Below, one piece after another: positions 1 to 9,088 of a DNA stretch of 64,000 bases (position 1 is its first letter; every line of letters begins with the position of its first letter). The stretch comes from JACMLD01 sp963705285 (GTDB taxonomy: Bacteria > Bacteroidota > Bacteroidia > Chitinophagales > Chitinophagaceae): positions 5,022,001-5,086,000 of the forward strand of contig OY970066.1 in assembly GCA_963705285.1 (NCBI GenBank), written 5' to 3'. The notes under the pieces are model-generated. The model worked only from the letters and a program-made list of their open reading frames with translations, did not search any database and had not been told where the DNA came from. A program made the position numbers and the translations under genes.

Positions 1-1913
1 TCGATGAGTTTTACCGGGTTAGAATGCCCGCTATATTCTTGCTTAATAAAGTAAAAGCAGCAAAGGAACCTGAGAATGAAGACCTGCTCAGCCATGCCCG
101 TGCCATGATTGCAGAACAGCAACAGCGATTTGGTATGATTCTGAGAACTGAACTGTTGCAGGCATTGCAGCAATACAATATTGAATTGTTGTACAACCAG
201 GATCCTCCACCTGCCATTGCCCCGGCGTTGAAAGATTATTTTCAATCGGCGGTTACAACATTCCTGCATATTGTGCAACTGTCTAAAGACAATGCAACTT
301 TTTTTCCAAAAAGCAATGCATTGTACCTGGCCGTTACCTGCCAGTCCGCTACCGGCCGTCAAAAATTTTTTATCATCAATATTCCGTCGGATGTATTACC
401 GCGGTTTTACACCGTTGCGCACAACCACATCCAGTACATTGTATTTTTAGACGATATCATAAAACAGCACCTTCCGATTTTATTTGCAGGCCATACCATT
501 ACAGGGGCTTGGAATATTAAAGTAACACGCGATGCCGAACTTGACCTGGCCGATGAATATGAAGGCGACCTGGCAGCGAAAATTGAAAAGCAATTAAAAA
601 AGCGGGATGACGGCAGCGCCACCCGTTTTTTGTATGAGCCGGGTATGGACCAGCAGCAACTGGAATGGCTGATGGCCAAACTTAACCTGCCTGTAGAAAA
701 CCTGGTAGAAGGGGGCAGGTACCATAACCTGAGAGACCTTGGTGATATACCGGTAACGAGCGATTTGCTGCGGTATCCGGCTGCGCCACCCCTGCAGGCA
801 GACTGGACGGTTACAACTAATTCGGTTTTTGCGGCCATGCAGCAAAAAGACCGGATGGTGCATACTCCCTTTCAGCAGTACAACACCGTACTGCGTTTTT
901 TTAATGAAGCGGCTACCGACCCGGGTGTAAAAGAAATTTATGTGACGCTCTACCGCGTTGCCGGCGATTCGCGCATAGTAAATGCATTGATAACCGCCGC
1001 CGCCAACGGAAAAAAAGTAACGGTATTTATTGAATTGAAGGCACGGTTTGATGAAGACAATAACCTGCGTTGGTCAAAAAAAATGAAAACTGCCGGCATA
1101 CAAATCATCAACAGCATACCTGCCTTAAAAGTACATGCCAAGGTGGCGCTGGTTAAAAAGAAAAATGGCCATCGCTTTCATTATTTTGGTTTGCTGGCTA
1201 CCGGCAACCTCAATGAAATAACTGCCCGGTTCTATACCGATCATATTTTGCTGACTACCCACCCGGGTATTGTGATGGAGCTGGAACTGTTGTTTATATT
1301 CCTCACCAAGCGGCGCAAGCCAACAGACAAAAATGAAATACTATTTAAACACCTGCTGGTGGCACAGTTTAACCTGCTGGACAGTTTTCTTGAAATGATA
1401 GACAACGAAATGGTGCATGCACGACAGGGACAAAAGGCGTCTATCATTATTAAGATGAACAACCTTGAAGAAAAGCAGCTCATCACTAAATTATACGAGG
1501 CATCTCAAGCGGGTGTAACCGTTCAATTGCTGATAAGAAGCATTTGCTGTCTGCAGGCAGGCGTGCCCGGTATGAGTGAAAATATTACCGTTACCCGCAT
1601 TGTAGACCGCTACCTGGAACATGGCCGGGTATTTGTTTTTCACAATGGGGGCAGTGAACAAATGTTCCTGGGGTCGGCCGATTGGATGAACCGAAATGTG
1701 CACCGGCGCATAGAAGTATGCTTTCCCGTTAGCGATGAAAACATAAAAAACGAAATTATGCAGATGATTAACCTGCAGTTACAAGATAATGTTCAGGCAG
1801 TATACATTGCCGCACCGGCCATTAATATACCCGTGCCGCCCGGTGAACCAGGCATACAATCGCAACCGGCTATATATCAATTTTTACAACAACATCAAAC
1901 AGCAATGTCATGA
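1..1913 (+). CDS. ppk1: Polyphosphate kinase 1 (5' end cut by window edge)
   Basis: Reversibly transfers the terminal phosphate of ATP onto long-chain polyphosphate. The reading frame is open from base 3 and starts with DEFYRVR, the conserved piece just inside the PPK1 N terminus, so roughly the first 50 residues lie upstream of the window. The ATG at 24 is internal. Counting from that Met, the phospholipase-D-like catalytic half is intact: LKARFDEDNN near 338-347, the HAK motif with the His expected to be phosphorylated at 371, TGNLNE at 393-398, YLEHGR with the second conserved His at 533, and SADWMNRN near 551. Its stop overlaps the next start by 4 nt (ATGA), so the two are translationally coupled. 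Family assignment is secure; the missing start cannot be seen. Confidence 0.96.
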   Translation, partial: DEFYRVRMPAIFLLNKVKAAKEPENEDLLSHARAMIAEQQQRFGMILRTELLQALQQYNIELLYNQDPPPAIAPALKDYFQSAVTTFLHIVQLSKDNATFFPKSNALYLAVTCQSATGRQKFFIINIPSDVLPRFYTVAHNHIQYIVFLDDIIKQHLPILFAGHTITGAWNIKVTRDAELDLADEYEGDLAAKIEKQLKKRDDGSATRFLYEPGMDQQQLEWLMAKLNLPVENLVEGGRYHNLRDLGDIPVTSDLLRYPAAPPLQADWTVTTNSVFAAMQQKDRMVHTPFQQYNTVLRFFNEAATDPGVKEIYVTLYRVAGDSRIVNALITAAANGKKVTVFIELKARFDEDNNLRWSKKMKTAGIQIINSIPALKVHAKVALVKKKNGHRFHYFGLLATGNLNEITARFYTDHILLTTHPGIVMELELLFIFLTKRRKPTDKNEILFKHLLVAQFNLLDSFLEMIDNEMVHARQGQKASIIIKMNNLEEKQLITKLYEASQAGVTVQLLIRSICCLQAGVPGMSENITVTRIVDRYLEHGRVFVFHNGGSEQMFLGSADWMNRNVHRRIEVCFPVSDENIKNEIMQMINLQLQDNVQAVYIAAPAINIPVPPGEPGIQSQPAIYQFLQQHQTAMS

Positions 1914-2764
1914 ACAATAAACTGGCTTTAGTAATTGTGTTATTAGTACAGTTAGGTATTGTGGCCTGTTCGCAGCCTGCAGAAAAACTAACTATACCGG
2001 GCTATAACCTGGGCAAACCAGAAACATTCAACATGCCACCCGTGCTGGATGAAATTTCAGGTATTACTTTTCCAAACGGCAACCCCGATATCATTTATGC
2101 CGAGCAGGATGAAGAAGGCAGGCTCTTCTATTTTCGCCTGGGCGATAAAGAACCACGGCATATTAAATTTGCAACAGCAGGCGATTACGAAGACCTGGCC
2201 ATTGATAATGGACAGATGTTTTTACTGCGCAGCGACGGCACTTTTTTTAATTTTCCCATGAGCGCCATGAACAATGAAGAAGTTGAAGCTACCGAACAAG
2301 CAGGCCTGCTTGATAAAGGCGAATACGAGGCCTTGTACGCCGATGAAAACAAACACCAGCTTTATGTGTTATGTAAAAGCTGTAAAGACGACAAAGGAGA
2401 AAAAGCTGTAAGCGGCTACATACTTTCTGTGGCGGCAGATGGAAAACTTACACGCGCCGGCGATTTTTCAGTAGAGGACCAGGCAAACGAAGAATCCGGC
2501 AAAAAAGGAAGAAAAAAATTCAGGCCATCTGCTATGGCTCAGCATCCGATTACCCATCAATGGTACATCATTTCATCAGTGAATAAACTATTGGTGGTTA
2601 CAGATGAAAAATGGAAATTGCTGAATACTTACCCGCTTGGCGCCGGCCTGTTTAACCAGCCAGAAGGAATTACTTTTGACAAATCTGGCAATATGTACAT
2701 TTCAAACGAAATTGGAACTGCGGGGGATGCCACCATTTTGAAATTTGCATACAATAAAAAATAA
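1910..2764 (+). CDS. SdiA-regulated-like lipoprotein, predicted beta-propeller
   Basis: 284 aa. A short hydrophobic signal ends in GIVAC, with the lipobox Cys at residue 20, so it is probably an outer-membrane or periplasmic lipoprotein. The body has spaced motifs typical of the SdiA-regulated/YjiK-like propeller family: DEISGITF, GDYEDLAI, GEYEALY, and near the end NQPEGITFDKSGNMYISNE. No enzymatic residues are evident. It is coupled to ppk1 by a 4-nt overlap and lies before a phosphoesterase-Omp85 fusion, so a link with phosphate or polyphosphate handling at the cell surface is an inference from context. A DDKGEKAVS-type charged loop and a lysine-rich insert (KKGRKKF) stand out in the middle. 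Family call is moderately sure; function unknown. Confidence 0.72.
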   Translation: MNNKLALVIVLLVQLGIVACSQPAEKLTIPGYNLGKPETFNMPPVLDEISGITFPNGNPDIIYAEQDEEGRLFYFRLGDKEPRHIKFATAGDYEDLAIDNGQMFLLRSDGTFFNFPMSAMNNEEVEATEQAGLLDKGEYEALYADENKHQLYVLCKSCKDDKGEKAVSGYILSVAADGKLTRAGDFSVEDQANEESGKKGRKKFRPSAMAQHPITHQWYIISSVNKLLVVTDEKWKLLNTYPLGAGLFNQPEGITFDKSGNMYISNEIGTAGDATILKFAYNKK

Positions 2765-2879
2765 ATCCGGGAAGTCATCGGTACCATGTAAACGAACTAA
2801 TCTGTAAGTGAAGAAGGAAATAAGATCCAGGAATTTTGTGTCAAAAAAAATACAACCAGTAACCAACAGACCGCTTACG

Positions 2880-5800
2880 ATGAAAAAATTCTGCCTGCTG
2901 TTTTATATAACTGTCAGTTGCTTTGCCAAAGGCGTGGCACAAAGTGACGTACAATACCGTGTAATACTAATTGGGGATGCCGGTAAAATCAACAACACAC
3001 AGGAAGCTGTTCTTAAAGATGCCATAACAAAATCCATCACTGGGAAAACGGTGGCGCTTTTTCTTGGCGATAATATTTATTACCGTGGAATGGCTACTTC
3101 AGGTGCTGGCAAAGAGCATGACATAAACGTATTGCGCTCGCAATATGAAGGACTACGCAGCGCAGGTATACCCGTGTATTTTTTGCCTGGCAATCACGAC
3201 TGGGACAAAAGCGGCCCTGCAGGGTATCAAAAAATGATGTCCGTGAATGCGTTCATCGCCAGCCGCAACGATTCTTTATTGCAAGTGGTACCGGCAGATG
3301 CCTGCCCCGGGCCAGAAGTAATTTCGCTTAGCGACAACCTGGTGGTGGTGGCCATGGATTCTGAATGGTGGCTGTACCCCTACAGCAAACATGCTGAGAA
3401 ATCTGACTGCCTGTGCAAAACCAAAAGAGATATATTGGGCAGACTGGAAGATATTGTAAGGCGCAATAGTAATAAAACCATCCTTTTTGCCACGCATCAT
3501 CCATTTGTAACTTATGGTACACACGGCGGGTATTATAATTTTAAACAGCATCTTTTTCCGCTAACAGATCTGCACCGATCATTGTATATACCCCTGCCTG
3601 GTATTGGTTCGTTGTACCCCATTCTCCGTAAATCATTTCCGCCACCGGAAGACCTGGGCAACATTTTGTACCAGGACATGAAAACTTCCGTGAACCAAAT
3701 CTTACAGCAACATGCCAACGTAATTCATGTTGCCGGGCATGAGCATACCCTGCAACTGATACAGGGCGCCATATTACAGGTGGTAAGCGGTGCAGGATCC
3801 AAGGAAACGCCGGTGAGAAGAGGTAAGGGTACCATTTATGCAGCAGACACCAGCGGATACGTAGTGGCCGATATTCTAACAGACAACAGTATCCGTTTGC
3901 ATTTCTTTACTTATGCTGGCGACACTATAAAAGAATCTTTCGTATTTGACCGCAAATATGTAGCACCCAAGCTTGCCAAAGCATTTGAAGAAAGCAATAT
4001 AAAAGGCGACAGCATACGCATGCGCCTTATTCCATCATTTGACAGTGTTAATAATTTTCACCGCCGGATGCTGGGCAGAAATTACCGGAAAATATGGAAT
4101 ACTGAAACCAGTTTACCCTTATTCAGACTTTCGGCAACTGATCTAACGCCTACCGAACTGGGCGGCGGTATGCAAACCCATTCACTAAGGCTGGAAGACA
4201 AGGACAAGAAAGAATGGGTCATCCGCAGCATCGATAAATTTCCGGATGCGCTGTTACCACAGGCATTGAGCCAGACACTGGCATCAGATTTACTGCACGA
4301 CAATGTTTCTGCAATTTTTCCTTACGCGCCATTGATGGTGCCCGTAATTTCTAACGCACTCGGCGTACCGCACAGCAATCCAAAAATTGTGTACGTGGTG
4401 CCCGATAAAAAACTGGGCATCTATAGCCGCGACTTTGCGAACAAAATAATGCTGCTGGAAGAAAGGGAGCCGCTGGGCAAATCAACTTCCACTATAAAGA
4501 TGCAGGCAAAGCTGAAAGATGATAATGATAACACCATTGACCAGCATGCATTTTTAAAGGCACGTATACAGGATATGTTTCTGGCAGACTGGGACCGGCA
4601 TGCCGATCAGTGGAGATGGGTGGACACGGCAGACGGAAAAGATAAAAAGTATATACCGGTACCGCGTGACCGCGATCAGGTATTTTATGTAAACCAGGGC
4701 CTCTTCCCCAACATAATTGCCCTGCCATGGTTAATGCCCAAGTTTCAGGGGTTTGGGCCGCGTATCAAACATGTAAACACTTTTAATTTCAATGCCCGGA
4801 ATATTGACGGCATTTTTACCAACGCGCTTACGTTGGATGACTGGCACGCTGCTACCGAGCGCACTGTACAGTTACTGACTGATTCTGTTATTGAGGCTGC
4901 GTTGCAAAAAATGCCCGCACCCGTTTACACGAGTGCCCATGATGAACTGGCCAGTCAGCTTAAATCAAGACGACAGGACCTACTGCGCGCCGTGCCCCGT
5001 TATTATAAATTTTTAAGTAAAGACATCGATATACTTTTTTCAGACAAAAATGAGCAGGTAACCATTACTGATACACTGGATGGCAAACTACACCTGGCAG
5101 TATATAAGATTTCAAAAGAAAATGAAATCACCAAACTATTGTTCGACCGTGTGTTTGACCCGGCCGTAACCAATGAACTGCACTTATATATCTATGGCGG
5201 AGAAGATCGTATTTCCATCACCAACAACAGTTCGCCGATAAAGATTAGGGTCATTGGCGATGGTATGTCGCACAAACAGTACGAGTTTGCCGGCAAAGGC
5301 CGTTACCTTAAAAAAGTACATGTATATGAAGGCGATTCAAGTGCAGTATTTAAAGGAGACGAACAACGGGTTCACAAACATATTTCAAACGATGACGCCA
5401 ATACCGCGTTGCTGCTAACCGACAGGTACAACAAAACCATACCATTGGTTGCCGTGGGTTTTAATGCAGACGATGGTATTATTTTCGGTGCCGGTATGCG
5501 CTGGATAAAACAGGGTTTTCGCAAAACGCCATTCGCCAGCAGCCAGGAATTTATTTTCGCCCATTCATTTTCAACCAATGCTTTCCGCCTCAATTATAAA
5601 GGGGCATGGACAGATGTAATAGGCAATACTGATTTTGTATTGAACCTTAATGCTTACGCGCCAGATAACACCCGGAATTTTTATGGCAGGGGCAATGCAT
5701 CTGTGTTTGACAAGACAGGTAATTTCAAACGTTTTTATCGTGCAAGGTTTGACCTGTACGAACTAAACCCTGCACTGAGATGGGGCGACCCGCAAAGAAG

Positions 5801-6488
5801 CAATTTTACACTCGGCCCCTCGCTGCAATTTTATCACATGGATTTAGCTGCCAACCAGGGACGGTTTATCACCAACACAGCGCTTTTACATTCTTATGAC
5901 AGTGCCACCATTGGTAAAGACAAAGGCCATGCTGGTATTGCGGCAGTATATGTGTACGACAACCGAAACAATATTCTGTTGCCAACCGGCGGCAGTTATT
6001 TCAATGTAACATGGAAAGGTTACACCGGGCTCAATACCTATTCAAAGTCGTATATGCAATTAACCGCGCAACTGGCCGTGTACAAAAATCTTGACAGAAG
6101 AGGTAATTTTGTCATAGCCAACCGCATAGGTGGCGGAGTAACTGCAGGAAAGGCGGCTTTTTATCAGTCGCTGTTTTTGGGTGGACAGGATAATTTGCAG
6201 GGTTTTCGCCAGTACCGCTTTGCTGGTGAGCATATGGCGTATAATAATTTTGAAGCGCGGATAAAATTAGCTAACCTGGCATCTTATGTGTTACCAGGGC
6301 AGTTGGGCCTGGTAGGTTTTTATGATATAGGAAAGGTATGGCAAAAAGGTTTTAACGATGCGGCATGGCACCAGGGCGCCGGAGGGGGTTTCTATTTTGC
6401 CCCCGCACAAATGGTAGTTTTGCAACTGGTGGCAGGCAATTCGGGCGAAGGCTGGTATCCATATTTTATGATGGGTTTCCGGTTTTGA
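2880..6488 (+). CDS. Calcineurin-like metallophosphoesterase fused to Omp85/BamA-type barrel
   Basis: 1202 aa from the ATG at 2880. A GTG at 2808 in the same frame is possible, but the ATG is followed at once by a signal peptide (MKKFCLLFYITVSCFAKGVAQ). The N-terminal third carries the complete metallophosphoesterase signature: GDAG at 32-35, GDN at 63-65, GNHD at 104-107, then ATHHP and AGHEH, all dimetal ligands. The middle part has no family I can name. The last ~300 residues look like an Omp85 surface antigen: FNLNAYAPDN, NRIGGG, GGQDNLQGFRQYRFAGEH, GLVGFYDIGKVW, and a C terminus ending in a barrel-like MMGFRF. It is probably an outer-membrane protein presenting a phosphatase domain. The position between ppk1 and a GAF protein suggests phosphate scavenging or polyphosphate metabolism. 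Domain calls are strong; substrate unknown. Confidence 0.88.
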   Translation: MKKFCLLFYITVSCFAKGVAQSDVQYRVILIGDAGKINNTQEAVLKDAITKSITGKTVALFLGDNIYYRGMATSGAGKEHDINVLRSQYEGLRSAGIPVYFLPGNHDWDKSGPAGYQKMMSVNAFIASRNDSLLQVVPADACPGPEVISLSDNLVVVAMDSEWWLYPYSKHAEKSDCLCKTKRDILGRLEDIVRRNSNKTILFATHHPFVTYGTHGGYYNFKQHLFPLTDLHRSLYIPLPGIGSLYPILRKSFPPPEDLGNILYQDMKTSVNQILQQHANVIHVAGHEHTLQLIQGAILQVVSGAGSKETPVRRGKGTIYAADTSGYVVADILTDNSIRLHFFTYAGDTIKESFVFDRKYVAPKLAKAFEESNIKGDSIRMRLIPSFDSVNNFHRRMLGRNYRKIWNTETSLPLFRLSATDLTPTELGGGMQTHSLRLEDKDKKEWVIRSIDKFPDALLPQALSQTLASDLLHDNVSAIFPYAPLMVPVISNALGVPHSNPKIVYVVPDKKLGIYSRDFANKIMLLEEREPLGKSTSTIKMQAKLKDDNDNTIDQHAFLKARIQDMFLADWDRHADQWRWVDTADGKDKKYIPVPRDRDQVFYVNQGLFPNIIALPWLMPKFQGFGPRIKHVNTFNFNARNIDGIFTNALTLDDWHAATERTVQLLTDSVIEAALQKMPAPVYTSAHDELASQLKSRRQDLLRAVPRYYKFLSKDIDILFSDKNEQVTITDTLDGKLHLAVYKISKENEITKLLFDRVFDPAVTNELHLYIYGGEDRISITNNSSPIKIRVIGDGMSHKQYEFAGKGRYLKKVHVYEGDSSAVFKGDEQRVHKHISNDDANTALLLTDRYNKTIPLVAVGFNADDGIIFGAGMRWIKQGFRKTPFASSQEFIFAHSFSTNAFRLNYKGAWTDVIGNTDFVLNLNAYAPDNTRNFYGRGNASVFDKTGNFKRFYRARFDLYELNPALRWGDPQRSNFTLGPSLQFYHMDLAANQGRFITNTALLHSYDSATIGKDKGHAGIAAVYVYDNRNNILLPTGGSYFNVTWKGYTGLNTYSKSYMQLTAQLAVYKNLDRRGNFVIANRIGGGVTAGKAAFYQSLFLGGQDNLQGFRQYRFAGEHMAYNNFEARIKLANLASYVLPGQLGLVGFYDIGKVWQKGFNDAAWHQGAGGGFYFAPAQMVVLQLVAGNSGEGWYPYFMMGFRF

Positions 6489-6514
6489 GTTATATATTAT
6501 TAAGATAAGAGATT

Positions 6515-8872
6515 ATGAAGAAGGATGTATTAATGGTTAACCCGTTTGCTACAAAAGAAAATTCGGTTGAATCATTTGTTTGTTTTAAAAAATTTATTGA
6601 ATTTCTTGAAGAAAAAGTTCATACGGACACCAGCATACGTTCACATTTCTTCAAATTTGTTTTAGATAAAATACGCTCCTATCCTGAACTGATTAAAGGT
6701 ATTCCTGTTGCAGACGCAGCCAGGTATGATGAAGTACTGGACCTGGTGGCGAGCGTGGTATTTCCCCTGATTGAAGATGAAAACGATATGTTGTTTGGCC
6801 TGACCAGTGGTATGTCTCCGCAGGTTTTTTATGCCAGCAATGCCTTCCACCGTTTATTTGAGCTGAAGCCGGATATTGACAAAGGCAATGTTTCCTGGAC
6901 GGGCAAAGAAGATCAGAAAGAATTGCACCAGCAGGTACAGTATGACATGATTCTGCAGAAAATGTACGGGTTTGAACTGCCGCAAAAAAAAGAAATGATC
7001 CGCAGTTTCTTAAATCCCAAAACCGGTTTGTACCAATATTTCAGGGTCAATATAGATACGCGTTTTGTAGAAGTTAAATTGAAAACAAAACTGCAACCCT
7101 CTGCTGCAGTAAGCGATAATACCATTGCCGCATGTTTTGAATGCAGCAATGGCTATGAGGAAATTGAAAAGCTGGTACCGCTCAGCAATTTCTCTTCGTA
7201 TGGATTTTCCATTGTAACCCTAACGGACATAACAGAACAGCAATCTATTGATCAGCTCAGTAAAGCCATTATTAGTATTGATAAAGAAGATGCCAGTGGT
7301 GATTTTATTCATATTACCCGGCTATTGCAAACTATGCTGGGCAACAGCTATTACAAGTTTGGCATCATGCCATTTTTTACCGTTAACAACAGGGCGGCAT
7401 TGCTGTATGAAAACTTTCCGTACAGCATTATTGTGAAAGCATCGTGGGATGCCGGTATGCCCAAGCCTGTTTTTACACGATATATTAATCATTATATCAA
7501 GGAACCGCGTTTTATCACCTATCAGTCATCAGACACTTCAAATAGTTTACCTAAGCCATTGCAGGATGCCATAAAAAAAGCGGGTTTCCACTATTACGTA
7601 TTGGCGCCGGTATATTTTAATGATGTGCTGGTGGGCGTGCTTGAAACAGGTGCGGCAGAAGGTGCTACCATTCTCAGCGATATGCAGTTTGCCAAACTTA
7701 AACCGGCCATACCCTACATATCGCAGTTGCTGAAAAAAATGATCGATAAATTCAATATCGCCATCGATTCAATTGTAAAAGATAAATTCACGGTCATACA
7801 GCCCTCCGTTCAATGGAAGTTTAATGAAGTGGCCTGGCATTATTTCAGGAGCAATGACATTGAGCACAAGAACAATGCCCTAGAAAAAATTGCTTTCAAA
7901 AACGTATACCCGTTGTATGGCGCAGTAGACATTCGTAATTCTACCCTGGAGCGAAACCAGGCGCTGCGTGAAGATCTGCAGGTGCAATTGGGCCTGCTTA
8001 TTAACCTCTTGCAATTTTTGCAAGAGAAAGGACAGGATAAGGCCAGTGCGTTGATACAAGCCTGTGAGGACTGGCTATCTAAAATGTCGGCCTATGTATC
8101 CGTAGAAGAAGAACTGCAGTTCAACGAATTTCTTTTTGTGAAAGTGCACCCGCGGCTGGCCTCTTTTACTGATCAGGAGGAAGCCATCTCCCAACCCATC
8201 AATGACTATTTTCACGAAGTAGATGAGCAGGCCGGAATTGTATTTAAAAAAAGAAGACAGCTGGAAAATTCCATCCGCCTGCTCAATAAAAGCATCGGGA
8301 AATATTTTGATGGCTTTAAAGAAGACCTGCGTTTTTACTACCCCTGCTATTTTGAAAAATTCAGAACAGACGGAACTGAATATGATATTTACATAGGCCA
8401 GTCCATTGCCCCAAAAATACCTTTCTCACTGCGCGATGTGGAGAAGCTGCGCTTGTGGCAAGTAGAATCGATGGCCAACATCACTCAGCTTACTCATTCT
8501 TTGCTGCCACGGCTTGAGTACCCATTGCTTACCACCCAGCTTATTTTTGTAAACGCGCGCACCATAGATATCAGTTTCCGCAATGATGAAAGGCGCTTTG
8601 ATGTGGAAGGTGCTTATAATATACGGTATCATATCATTAAAAAAAGAATCGACAAGGTTAATATTTTTAATACCACCGAACGACTTACCCAACCGGGTAA
8701 AATTGCCATTGTGTACTTCAATGAAAAAGACGCCGAAGAGTACATTGGCTACATACGCCAGTTGCAGGATAAAAAGCTATTGCTGGATGATTTGGAACAC
8801 CTTGAACTGGAAGAATTGCAGGGCGTGGCCGGTTTAAAAGCACTGCGTGTTGGCGTGAACTACAAGGAATGA
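6515..8872 (+). CDS. Large GAF-type cytoplasmic protein of unknown function
   Basis: 785 aa, no signal peptide and no clear membrane segment. The middle (about 230-420) resembles a GAF sensory domain: the region around YYVLAPVYFNDVLVGVLETGA is a typical GAF core. It is followed by a long charged, helical C-terminal half without HisKA, HATPase, GGDEF or other output motifs. The C terminus is rich in acidic coiled-coil-like residues (LLDDLEHLELEELQG). It begins 26 nt after the phosphoesterase-Omp85 gene on the same strand and ends the ppk1 cluster, so co-transcription is likely. It may be a sensor or scaffold tuning the cluster, but that is inference. The GAF call rests on eye recognition of a short core. 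Confidence 0.6.
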   Translation: MKKDVLMVNPFATKENSVESFVCFKKFIEFLEEKVHTDTSIRSHFFKFVLDKIRSYPELIKGIPVADAARYDEVLDLVASVVFPLIEDENDMLFGLTSGMSPQVFYASNAFHRLFELKPDIDKGNVSWTGKEDQKELHQQVQYDMILQKMYGFELPQKKEMIRSFLNPKTGLYQYFRVNIDTRFVEVKLKTKLQPSAAVSDNTIAACFECSNGYEEIEKLVPLSNFSSYGFSIVTLTDITEQQSIDQLSKAIISIDKEDASGDFIHITRLLQTMLGNSYYKFGIMPFFTVNNRAALLYENFPYSIIVKASWDAGMPKPVFTRYINHYIKEPRFITYQSSDTSNSLPKPLQDAIKKAGFHYYVLAPVYFNDVLVGVLETGAAEGATILSDMQFAKLKPAIPYISQLLKKMIDKFNIAIDSIVKDKFTVIQPSVQWKFNEVAWHYFRSNDIEHKNNALEKIAFKNVYPLYGAVDIRNSTLERNQALREDLQVQLGLLINLLQFLQEKGQDKASALIQACEDWLSKMSAYVSVEEELQFNEFLFVKVHPRLASFTDQEEAISQPINDYFHEVDEQAGIVFKKRRQLENSIRLLNKSIGKYFDGFKEDLRFYYPCYFEKFRTDGTEYDIYIGQSIAPKIPFSLRDVEKLRLWQVESMANITQLTHSLLPRLEYPLLTTQLIFVNARTIDISFRNDERRFDVEGAYNIRYHIIKKRIDKVNIFNTTERLTQPGKIAIVYFNEKDAEEYIGYIRQLQDKKLLLDDLEHLELEELQGVAGLKALRVGVNYKE

Positions 8873-8885
8873 ATGTGATTAATGT

Positions 8886-8915
8886 GCACACCTGCCTGCC
8901 GGCAGGCAGGTGTGC
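8886..8915. repeat. 30-bp perfect palindrome
   Basis: The two 15-bp arms are exact reverse complements with no spacer; the core reads CCTGCCTGCCGGCAGGCAGG. It sits 14 bases after the stop of the GAF gene, between convergent genes. It could fold into a hairpin but has no T-run, so it is either a transcription-end structure or a copy of a dispersed REP-like element. Only one copy was seen in this window. Confidence 0.85.
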
Positions 8916-8976
8916 TAATTCCTTGACGCGGATTATGGAACACAGATTTTAATGATGCTGATGATTTGTGATGATG

Positions 8977-9081
8977 ATCAGAGGTCAGAAATCAGAGATC
9001 AGACATCAGACATCAGACATCAGACATCAGAAATCAGACATCAGAAATCAGAAATCAGAAATCAGAGATCAGACTTCAGAG
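8977..9081. repeat. Heptamer tandem array, GAAATCA class
   Basis: About 15 head-to-tail 7-bp units of the form ATCAGAN (N is A, C or G) fill most of the gap between the convergent GAF gene and lyase gene. Units differ mainly at one position, so this is a degenerate microsatellite with a strict 7-bp register. The same class recurs near 21124, 29766 and 39389. Confidence 0.9.
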
Positions 9082-9088
9082 ATCCCCC

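Noticed and set aside
407..838. Long minus-strand ORF opposite ppk1
   Set aside because: Lies fully within ppk1 coding sequence and has no recognisable family; the ppk1 motifs are unambiguous.
8977..9081. CRISPR-like array
   Set aside because: The units are 7 bp with no unique spacers, and no cas gene is present anywhere in the window.
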